NCBI GenBank assembly: GCA_025996865.1
Contig: BNTV01000048.1
Location: forward strand, 1-34,431
Length of the DNA: 34,431 nucleotides
From: Bacteroidia bacterium
GTDB taxonomy: Bacteria > Bacteroidota > Bacteroidia > Bacteroidales > Azobacteroidaceae
Direction: 5' to 3'
Positions within the stretch are counted from its first letter, which is position 1. Each line of letters starts with the position of its first letter. The notes under the pieces were generated by a model that worked only from the letters and a program-made list of their open reading frames with translations, was not told the origin of the DNA and ran no database searches. Position numbers and translations under genes: made by a program. Of the stretch, positions 1 through 7,128 are shown in pieces.

Positions 1-51
1 AATACAAGATTCCTCATCAGGGAAATTTTTAGTAAAATCAAAAATATTCAT
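1..51 (-). CDS. Probable IS1595-family transposase, first 17 codons (runs off the window)
   Basis: An ATG on the minus strand at 49-51 opens a frame that reads MNIFDFTKNFPDEESCI and continues past the left edge of the window. The FPDEESC core resembles the N-terminus of many IS1595-family (ISPna2-like) transposases, where it precedes a zinc-ribbon of CPxCG type. That resemblance is from memory of the family; only 17 residues are visible. If it is right, the end of the element should lie between here and the next gene at 222. I could not identify a terminal inverted repeat there. Confidence 0.4.
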   Translation of the reverse strand, partial: MNIFDFTKNFPDEESCI

Positions 52-221
52 ACCTCTTTTTGCTTGAAATTATAGAACAAAGATAATGAAAATCAGCGAA
101 TTATACAACTAATGAAAGAAATTTTTTGATAAAATTGGCACCCACGAATGCTCCGTTTTTTAGGTTGTAGGACATCATGCGGATAATCATAAAAGCGAAA
201 ATTTAATCACCAAAATCGAAT

Positions 222-767
222 ATGCAAAACAAACTATTCCAAAACTCCGGCAACTATCGAAAACTCTTTAGTTACCAAAAAGCAGAAGCTATTTTTGATA
301 TCACCTGCTATTTTTGCAACCATTTTCTAAGAAAAAGCGACCGTACTATTGACCAAATGGTGCAAGCAGCCCGCTCCGGCAAGCAAAATATTGTTGAAGG
401 TTGTGCTGCATCGGCTATTTCTAAAGAAACCGAAATAAAATTAGTCGGCGTTGCTAAAGCCAGTTTGCACGAATTATTAATTGATTATGAAGATTACCTG
501 CGTACAAGAAAACATCGGCAGTGGGAAATGAATTCGAGAGAAATGACTGCCATGCGCAATTTAGGTAGAAAGCACAACGAATCAGCATTTTTTATGGGTT
601 TGGTGGAAACCAGACCGCCGGAAACCATTGCAAACATGGCTATTTGCCTGATTAATCAAACCGATTATTTGCTGAGTAAACAATTAGATTCACTTGCAAA
701 ACAATTTGCGAAAGAAGGTGGCATCCGTGAACGAATGACGAAAATGCGAATGGAAAATAGAAAGTAA
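222..767 (+). CDS. Four helix bundle suffix domain protein (S23-like)
   Basis: A 181-residue protein that matches the four helix bundle family related to the intervening-sequence S23 protein. The stretch QMVQAARSGKQNIVEGCAAS (about residues 45-64) and the following KASLHELLIDYEDYL are typical of the version called four helix bundle suffix protein. These proteins are small, soluble, helical and of unknown function; a role in nucleic-acid or ribosome binding has been suggested for relatives but is not established. The N-terminus (NYRKLFSYQKAEAIFDITCYF) is also typical, so the gene looks complete. It is closed by a strong terminator at 799-839 and appears to be a single-gene unit. The ATG at 222 has no clear ribosome binding site, which is usual for Bacteroidota. 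Confidence 0.8.
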   Translation: MQNKLFQNSGNYRKLFSYQKAEAIFDITCYFCNHFLRKSDRTIDQMVQAARSGKQNIVEGCAASAISKETEIKLVGVAKASLHELLIDYEDYLRTRKHRQWEMNSREMTAMRNLGRKHNESAFFMGLVETRPPETIANMAICLINQTDYLLSKQLDSLAKQFAKEGGIRERMTKMRMENRK

Positions 768-798
768 TACAGATAACTTTGGCAAAATATTTTAAAGC

Positions 799-839
799 AA
801 AAAGCGTGTAAACCAATATAAAAAGTTTACACGCTTTTT
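799..839 (+). terminator. Rho-independent terminator after the four helix bundle gene
   Basis: A perfect 15-bp inverted repeat (799-813 and 825-839, core AGCGTGTAAAC) with an 11-nt loop. The right arm ends in a run of T. It lies 31 bases after the stop of the upstream gene and 27 bases before the permease start. Its A-rich left arm means it could also terminate in the other direction. Confidence 0.85.
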
Positions 840-866
840 TATTAAGAGTAAATAAAAATAACTATC

Positions 867-3200
867 ATGAAACAATTTATAAGAAATTTCAACAAACAAA
901 AAATAGTAGGTCTGCTCAATATCAGCAGCCTGAGCCTCGGCATTATGGTTTCCATTATTGTCGGATTATGGACAATTAACGAACTGAGTTTCGATAATCT
1001 CCATAAAGACAAAGCGCACATCTATAGGGCGGTGCTTTATGCAACCCTGAATAATCAGCCGACGAAGTTAGGCTCTACCTTCCGACCCATGGGACAAGAG
1101 GCGAAAGACAAATTCCCTCAAATCAAGGATATGAACCGGGTCTATCCCTTTTGGAACGACTTAAAAGTCAATGAAATCTATTATCCGGGGGTAAAGGCAT
1201 TTATAGCCGACGAAAATTTCTTTACTTTCTTCTCTTTTCCCTTGAAAGAAGGAAAGGCGGAAACGGTACTGTCAGCTCCCGACAAAGTGGTGATTAGCGA
1301 AACCGCCGCTCTTAAATATTTCGAGGGTAAAAATCCTGTCGGACAAAGTCTAAATTTCGACGGGGAGGATTTTGTGGTGAGTGGCGTGATGTACGATATG
1401 CCTCGCAACTCCAGTCTGCAATCGGATTTTGTGTTTCCGCCTTACGACTGGATTCTGGAACAGACTTGGGGGAATAATGATTCCTATATTACGTTCTTTC
1501 GCTTGCAAGAAGGAACGGACAGGTCTGCTCTCGCAAAGGGTATGACACAATTGGCTTACGCCGGATTGGAGTTTTTTAAAACAGTTAGTGCCCGTTACGA
1601 ATTGGAGCCGCTGACAGAAATGCACTTTAGCGAAGGGTTTATGTTCGACCGTGTCCTTAAAGGCAATAAACCGATGATATTGGTATTGGGGATAGTGGCT
1701 CTGGTGATACTGATTATCTCTTGCATCAACTTTACCAACCTGTTTATCTCTACTTCTTTTTTACGTGCCAAATCGGTAGGAATCATGAAATCGCAGGGTG
1801 CTGAAAAATCTTCGTTGATACGAGCGTTTTATGGAGAAACCGCTTGCTACACAGCGATTGCAATTGCTGTCGGTACCTTTTTGGCGGTATTTTCTTTACC
1901 TTTGTTCAACAACTTCATCGGTTCGGAATTGGTCATTGATTTTACATCCGTGCAACTTTATGCGTTTCTGGTCGGATTGTTTGTCTTTACGGTACTGCTT
2001 GCGGGAACTTTTCCGGCTTTGTATATCACGAAATTTAATCCGATAGAAACGTTATTCGGCAAATTCAAGGGAAAAAATATCTCTATTTTTCAGAAGAGTT
2101 TGATTATCGTTCAATTCACGGCTTCCATTGCGCTGTTGATTGTTGTGAGTTTTATGCAGAAGCAAGTCAATTTTATGGTAACGAAGGACTTGGGTTTTGA
2201 CAAAGAGAACATAATTTATGTAGAGGGACGTGCCAATTTCAGCAAAGATTTTGAGGTTTTGCGCGACGAATTGCTCAAATATCCGTTTATTGCCGACATA
2301 ACCCGAAAAAGTTCCTTGCCCACCCAATGGACTCAAGGCTGGGGCATCAACCTTCCCGGCTCCGACGAGACCGTTCTTATGGAGATGACTTATGTAAAAC
2401 CCAACTATTTTGAGTTTATGAATATGAAGATAATAGACGGCGAAAATCCTTTTTATCTCGAAGCCAACGACTCGATTACTCCGGTGGTTATCAATGAAAG
2501 TACACAAAAACTCTTGGGTTTGCCCGATTCGCCCATCAATGAGATTATTGTTGCCAACGGAAGTCAGCGTATGATTGTAAAAGGCTTGATGCGCAATGCC
2601 AATATCCGTTCTTTGCGCGACCAAATTGACCCGCAAGTGTATATGAAATATACGCAAAATATGAATTGGGGTCCGCTGTTTTTCAAATATACGGGCGACC
2701 CGCAGCAAACGGTCCAAGTCATCCGGCAAAAGTGGGAGGAAACGGAGCCGAATATTCCTTTTGAGTATCATTTCTTGGACGACACTTACAAAGCACTTTA
2801 TACTTCGGAAATGAATGTGAGTAAAGTGTTGGCTTATGCGATGTTGATTACTTTCATCATCAGTATTGCCGGTTTGTTTGCCATGGCGTTTTACGTTACC
2901 CAACGGCGCATCAAGGAAATCGGTTTGCGGAAAGTGAATGGCGCCACGCTCAAAGATTTGCTGTTGCTGCTCAATAAAGATTTTGTGGTTTGGGTATTGA
3001 TTTCGTTCCTGATTGCCTCGCCGGTAGCGTATTTCAGTCTGCAATCGTGGTTGGATGGTTTTACGGTAAAAACGGCGCTGAGTATTTGGCTGTTTTTATT
3101 GGTTGGCATTATCGCCCTGACGGTGGCGCTGTTGACTACGAGTTTCCAAACATGGAAAGTGGCTACGATGAATCCGGTAAAAACGTTGAAAACGGAATAG
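867..3200 (+). CDS. FtsX/MacB-like ABC transporter permease, two-module form
   Basis: A 777-residue membrane protein with the duplicated MacB_PCD plus FtsX architecture common in Bacteroidota. The first membrane segment is at about residues 14-40, followed by a periplasmic domain to about 265. Three membrane segments lie within about 270-390 and another near 405-425, then a second periplasmic domain to about 650 and three C-terminal segments (about 655-680, 705-725, 740-765). The conserved RRIKEIGLRKVNGAT motif precedes the last FtsX block. Such permeases couple to a LolD/MacB-type ATPase, usually in efflux or lipoprotein handling; no ATPase gene is adjacent. It converges on a sigma-54-type two-component system. 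In this phylum such regulators often sit next to these permeases, so control of this gene by that pair is plausible but unproven. Confidence 0.88.
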   Translation: MKQFIRNFNKQKIVGLLNISSLSLGIMVSIIVGLWTINELSFDNLHKDKAHIYRAVLYATLNNQPTKLGSTFRPMGQEAKDKFPQIKDMNRVYPFWNDLKVNEIYYPGVKAFIADENFFTFFSFPLKEGKAETVLSAPDKVVISETAALKYFEGKNPVGQSLNFDGEDFVVSGVMYDMPRNSSLQSDFVFPPYDWILEQTWGNNDSYITFFRLQEGTDRSALAKGMTQLAYAGLEFFKTVSARYELEPLTEMHFSEGFMFDRVLKGNKPMILVLGIVALVILIISCINFTNLFISTSFLRAKSVGIMKSQGAEKSSLIRAFYGETACYTAIAIAVGTFLAVFSLPLFNNFIGSELVIDFTSVQLYAFLVGLFVFTVLLAGTFPALYITKFNPIETLFGKFKGKNISIFQKSLIIVQFTASIALLIVVSFMQKQVNFMVTKDLGFDKENIIYVEGRANFSKDFEVLRDELLKYPFIADITRKSSLPTQWTQGWGINLPGSDETVLMEMTYVKPNYFEFMNMKIIDGENPFYLEANDSITPVVINESTQKLLGLPDSPINEIIVANGSQRMIVKGLMRNANIRSLRDQIDPQVYMKYTQNMNWGPLFFKYTGDPQQTVQVIRQKWEETEPNIPFEYHFLDDTYKALYTSEMNVSKVLAYAMLITFIISIAGLFAMAFYVTQRRIKEIGLRKVNGATLKDLLLLLNKDFVVWVLISFLIASPVAYFSLQSWLDGFTVKTALSIWLFLLVGIIALTVALLTTSFQTWKVATMNPVKTLKTE

Positions 3201-3359
3201 GCGAATATTTAAATAAAATGAATAGTTAAATAGTCAATAACAATCTGCTGATTGCGTAATATGTCATTGTGATGTTTGCAGGGTTTGATTATCGCCAATC
3301 TGGGTTTAATTGTTGTCATGGCGTTCATTTAAGGAAAAAATTGAGTGTTCTTTGACATA

Positions 3360-4694
3360 TTATACGGGAATAACAATCCGGAACACAGTCATTCCTTCGG
3401 GTGAAACGAAATGTTTCAATGTACCGCCATGAAGCCTCATGATGTACCGCGAAACACTCAAACCAATCCCCGACCCTTCTTGTTTAGTAGTAAAGAACGG
3501 AACAAAAATGTGAGGCAATACATCCGAAGGAATCGGCTGGCCGGTATTGGCGATGTTGATAGACAAATGTTCCGGTTCCTGCTCGATGGATATTTCAATC
3601 GACCGATACTCAACCGTTTCCGTTGCTTCAACAGCATTTTTCAGCAGATTTATCAGGACTTGCTGAATCTGGCTTTCATCGGCAAAGGCGATTACAGGCT
3701 CTACCGGAAGGAAGCGGAGTTCTATGTTGTACGCTCTGATTGCCTGTTCATGCAGCTTAACAACTTTCTCAATCAAAGCGATGAGGTCAAAATTTTCCTT
3801 TTTCGGCTTGGGAACAGAGGTAAATTTGCGGTAGGATTCAACGAAAGACTGTAAGCCGGAAGCGGTTGTGTGAATGGTTTCAAAAGCCTCTAATGAATTG
3901 TATTTTAGTTCATTAAAATCATTAAAGTCGCTAAAATCCTTCAGCATAAACTGCATGGTTTCACTCAATGAAGTAATCGGTGCAATAGAGTTCATGATTT
4001 CGTGCGTCATCACGCGGATAAGCCGTGTCCAGGATTCTATTTCTTTCATTTCCAACTCATTGCCTATATTGTTCAACGTGATAACCCGCATCATTCCGCC
4101 TTTGAGCAAAACTTGGGAAACATGCAGGCTAATGGGAAATTCCTCTTTTTCGTTGGTTAGCGCCAACTGCCGGCTGTCGCCTACTTTCAAATTTTGGAAA
4201 AGCTCCGGATAAGTTTCATCAATCGCCTGTAATTGTTTGAGATGTGTAAAGACAGGCAAACCAAGCATTTCCAACGCCGTCCGGTTCACTTTCAGGACAA
4301 TTCCCCTGTCATTGACAATGATAATTCCGGTGGATACACTTTCGAGAATGAGGCTCAGAAAGTGTTCGTTTTCAATTACTTCCTTTCGTGCGTTTTCAAG
4401 AATTTCTTTGATGCGGTTAAAGGTCATGTTCATTTCCCGTTCCCGTATTGCGGATCTGTGTTCGGAAAAACGATACGTATAATCTCCGTTTTCCAATGCA
4501 TTCAACAGGAAAATAACGTTCTGGTTATAGCGGGAATAACATTTTTTTAATTGAAACAGGCAAACCAGAATCAAAACAATGCAGGGTAAGGTATAAACAT
4601 ATTCTCCGAAAGCCAATAACAAGGTTGTCCCTGATACGATTATCATCAACAACAGTGTGAAAATGTAGAGTTTATATTGAATGGATTTAAACAT
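3360..4694 (-). CDS. Sensor histidine kinase, NtrY/AtoS-like with PAS domain
   Basis: A 444-residue kinase. Two membrane segments at about residues 8-30 and 34-50 leave almost no periplasmic loop. A HAMP-like linker (about 55-105), a PAS domain (about 108-210) and a catalytic core follow. The phosphoacceptor is His231 in THEIMNSIAPI. The N box is QQVLINLLKNAVEA (Asn353). The G1 box has Asn in place of the usual Asp (ANTGQPIP, 382-389). The F box is FVPFF and the G2 box is GSGIGLS (407-413). The lack of a real sensor loop suggests sensing in the membrane or through PAS. Its start overlaps the end of the response regulator by 8 nt, so the two are translationally coupled. A short 9-nt-periodic stretch near 3911-3938 encodes DFSDFNDF in the linker after the H box. 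Confidence 0.9.
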   Translation of the reverse strand: MFKSIQYKLYIFTLLLMIIVSGTTLLLAFGEYVYTLPCIVLILVCLFQLKKCYSRYNQNVIFLLNALENGDYTYRFSEHRSAIREREMNMTFNRIKEILENARKEVIENEHFLSLILESVSTGIIIVNDRGIVLKVNRTALEMLGLPVFTHLKQLQAIDETYPELFQNLKVGDSRQLALTNEKEEFPISLHVSQVLLKGGMMRVITLNNIGNELEMKEIESWTRLIRVMTHEIMNSIAPITSLSETMQFMLKDFSDFNDFNELKYNSLEAFETIHTTASGLQSFVESYRKFTSVPKPKKENFDLIALIEKVVKLHEQAIRAYNIELRFLPVEPVIAFADESQIQQVLINLLKNAVEATETVEYRSIEISIEQEPEHLSINIANTGQPIPSDVLPHIFVPFFTTKQEGSGIGLSVSRYIMRLHGGTLKHFVSPEGMTVFRIVIPV

Positions 4695-6075
4695 TAATCC
4701 CGTATTTATTCATTTTGTTGTACAAGGTCGGACGAGAAATACCCAATTCTTCCGCTACGGCAGAAAGATTTCCCTTATTTCTTTTCAATGAATTATGTAT
4801 CAGTATTTTCTCGGCATCTTCCAAAGTTGTTGCCGGCAAAGTAACATCCGTTCGCGCCGGTTTGTTCAGATAAAAGTCTTCCGGTTGCAGGACAGCGTTT
4901 TCCGACAGGATAACTGCCTTTTCCAAGGTATGTTGCAGTTCGCGGATATTGCCCGGCCAGGGATATTCCTGCAATTTCCGGACAACTTCGGGTGAAAGAA
5001 TCAAATTTTCCTTGTGGTATTTCCGGGCGTATTTTTTCAGGAAAAAGTCCGCCAATAACGGAATGTCTTCTTTACGTTCCCGCAGAGGCGGGATTTCCAC
5101 TTGTATGGTATTAATGCGGTAAAGCAAATCTTCGCGAAACTCTCCTTTTTGAACCGATTCCGCAAGATTGCGGTTCGTAGCGCAAATCAAACGAATATCC
5201 ACCGGAACAGGCGTATTTCCGCCTACCCGGATGATTTTCCGTGATTGCAAAACATTCAACAATTTGGCTTGCAGAGTATAAGATAAATTTCCGATTTCAT
5301 CAAGGAAAAGCGTGCCGTTGTTGGCAGCTTCAAATTTCCCTGTCCGGTCTGCTTTCGCATCGGTAAACGCCCCTTTGAGGTGTCCGAAAAACTCACTTTC
5401 AAAAAGCGTTTCGGTGATAGCGCCCATATCGACGGCTATCAAAACTTCCGTATTCCGGGAAGAAAGCCGGTGAATTTCGCGTGCAATAACTTCTTTACCT
5501 GTACCGTTTTCCCCGGTAATCAAAATGTTGGCGTCGGTTTTAGCCACTTTCTTAATCAAGTGGTGCAGTTCCAGCATCGCATGGGAAACACCCCAGCAAA
5601 TCTCACTTTCTTTGTTGAGTTCGCCTTGCAAAACCGATTGTTTCTCACGCAGGCGTTTCACTTCCTTGCGCGATTCCCTGAGCGAATAAGCCGATTGCAG
5701 TGTAGCAACCAAACGGGCATTATCCCAGGGTTTGACGACAAAATCGCTGGCTCCTTGTTTCAAGGCTTTGACTGCCAAATCAATATCAGCATACGCGGTG
5801 AACAATACAACGGGTAAATCGGCGTCCTGCTTCTTGATTTCCGAGAGCCAGAACAGACCTTCATTTCCCGAATTGATGCCTGCGGAAAAATTCATATCGA
5901 GCAGCGCCACATCGGGTTTTGTCTCGCGCAAAGCATTCAGAATCTGGTTGGGTGACGACAAAAGCGTTACCGTTTCGAAATAATTCGCAAGCAAAATACG
6001 TAAAGCCGTCAGTACATTTTTGTTATCGTCAATAATGAGAATGCTACCTTTTTTCCGAAATCCCATATTGTTCAT
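4687..6075 (-). CDS. Sigma-54-dependent response regulator, NtrC family
   Basis: A 462-residue three-domain activator. The receiver has acidic Asp16/Asp17, phosphoacceptor Asp60 (DVALLDMNF) and Lys115. The AAA+ domain has Walker A GENGTGKE (188-195), the sigma-54 contact loop as GAFTDA (235-240; canonical GAFTGA) and Walker B LFLDE (256-260). The C-terminal Fis-type helix-turn-helix reads LSAVAEELGISRPTLYNKM. It should activate sigma-54 promoters once phosphorylated by the downstream kinase. The start overlaps the upstream lipoprotein gene by 32 nt; an ATG at 6066 (MGFRKKG) is an alternative start. Target genes are unknown; the nearby FtsX permease is a candidate, but I found no correctly spaced -24/-12 site before it. 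Confidence 0.92.
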   Translation of the reverse strand: MNNMGFRKKGSILIIDDNKNVLTALRILLANYFETVTLLSSPNQILNALRETKPDVALLDMNFSAGINSGNEGLFWLSEIKKQDADLPVVLFTAYADIDLAVKALKQGASDFVVKPWDNARLVATLQSAYSLRESRKEVKRLREKQSVLQGELNKESEICWGVSHAMLELHHLIKKVAKTDANILITGENGTGKEVIAREIHRLSSRNTEVLIAVDMGAITETLFESEFFGHLKGAFTDAKADRTGKFEAANNGTLFLDEIGNLSYTLQAKLLNVLQSRKIIRVGGNTPVPVDIRLICATNRNLAESVQKGEFREDLLYRINTIQVEIPPLRERKEDIPLLADFFLKKYARKYHKENLILSPEVVRKLQEYPWPGNIRELQHTLEKAVILSENAVLQPEDFYLNKPARTDVTLPATTLEDAEKILIHNSLKRNKGNLSAVAEELGISRPTLYNKMNKYGINV

Positions 6076-7126
6076 TCAATTTTGCATTATTCCGTTCCCG
6101 TTCCTGCAACACCTTGATATATTCGTTCAGATAATTGATTTCTTTAGCATATTTTTTTGAAGAAGCATCTTGAAAAAACGTTTTCGCTTTTTCCGCCCAT
6201 TCTTTCGCAATGGTAAACTCATCGTTCATCTCACAAGCCAAGGCGACATTGGTTGCCGCTTTTGCTTTATCGGCAACTTTCTTTGCCGATTCAAATTCGT
6301 CTATCCAGGTAAATTGTGCTTCAGCCCACTTTCCCTTGTTGATATAACCGGTCTTTTGCGCTGCATCAACAGGATTTTTAATAAAATAAATCCTTTCGGC
6401 TGATTCCCAATTCGGTGCAAAGAACGCTCCGAGTTTTTCACCCAAATTAGCAGAGGATTGAAATATCATTTCCGAATTAAGCTCTACGGAACTAATCCAA
6501 GGTATTCCATTCTCAAAATAAATATCCGAATAGTAGGCTTTAACGGTATCTCTTATTGACTGATGAACAATCGGATTGTCTTTTTCACTCAAATAGGCGC
6601 TGAAAGTCAATAAGGCCTCCATTCTTCCAAGTTCTACTTTATCAGACTCAAGATTCGATTTAAACAATATCCGGTCGATAGAAATTAGCAAATCGTAATT
6701 CTCGTTCTCGAAAAAATCTTCTCTAAGTTCTTTTCGAACCGGAATAACGGACAACCATTCATCATCTTCCCGCAAAGCTTTTTTATACAATGAAACGTCG
6801 GAAAAAAACTTTGAATCATCCAGGTATTTAAAAGCCTCCGTCGCCACTCGCCAAGACGCCGTATTCAATCTTTTGAGATAGTTTTCCGCATTCAATTTTT
6901 GGATATGGGTACTGTCCTTCTCCTGATTTTTTTCCGAAGGAGCGCTTAATCCGTAGCCCACCGGCTGCGGCAAAGTGTTATTCACGATAACAACATTCTG
7001 AGCCGTAACCGGTAAAGTAACGGTAGCCGGCTTTTCCACTTCTATAAACATACTCATCGTGGATGCGCAAGACAGCAACGACAGTAAGAAGCAAAACAAT
7101 AATCCTTTACAAATCCATTGTTTCAT
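6044..7126 (-). CDS. Lipoprotein of the DUF6340 type, function unknown
   Basis: A 360-residue lipoprotein. The signal peptide ends in a lipobox LLSC with Cys20. The segment after it (PATVTLPVTAQNVVIVNNTLPQP) resembles the start of DUF6340 proteins, a Bacteroidota family of unknown role; this family call is from memory. The C-terminal third (about residues 260-350: AEAQFTWIDEFESAKKVADKAKAAT then ALACEMNDEFTIAKEWAEKA) looks like TPR helices. It starts 2 nt after valS stops and its 3' end overlaps the response regulator, so the three genes are likely co-transcribed. It probably sits on the periplasmic face of an outer or inner membrane; a link to the two-component system is suggested only by position. 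Confidence 0.7.
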   Translation of the reverse strand: MKQWICKGLLFCFLLSLLSCASTMSMFIEVEKPATVTLPVTAQNVVIVNNTLPQPVGYGLSAPSEKNQEKDSTHIQKLNAENYLKRLNTASWRVATEAFKYLDDSKFFSDVSLYKKALREDDEWLSVIPVRKELREDFFENENYDLLISIDRILFKSNLESDKVELGRMEALLTFSAYLSEKDNPIVHQSIRDTVKAYYSDIYFENGIPWISSVELNSEMIFQSSANLGEKLGAFFAPNWESAERIYFIKNPVDAAQKTGYINKGKWAEAQFTWIDEFESAKKVADKAKAATNVALACEMNDEFTIAKEWAEKAKTFFQDASSKKYAKEINYLNEYIKVLQERERNNAKLNEQYGISEKR

Positions 7127-7128
7127 TT

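Noticed and set aside
135..152. TGGCAC...TGC, a sigma-54-like site before the four helix bundle gene
   Set aside because: The distance between the GG and GC elements is 11 instead of 10 bases and the -12 part is weak.
2052..3044. 330-codon open frame on the minus strand opposite the FtsX permease
   Set aside because: It is wholly antisense to a clearly coding gene, is rich in His/Gln/Arg as expected from a mirror frame, and shows no domain.
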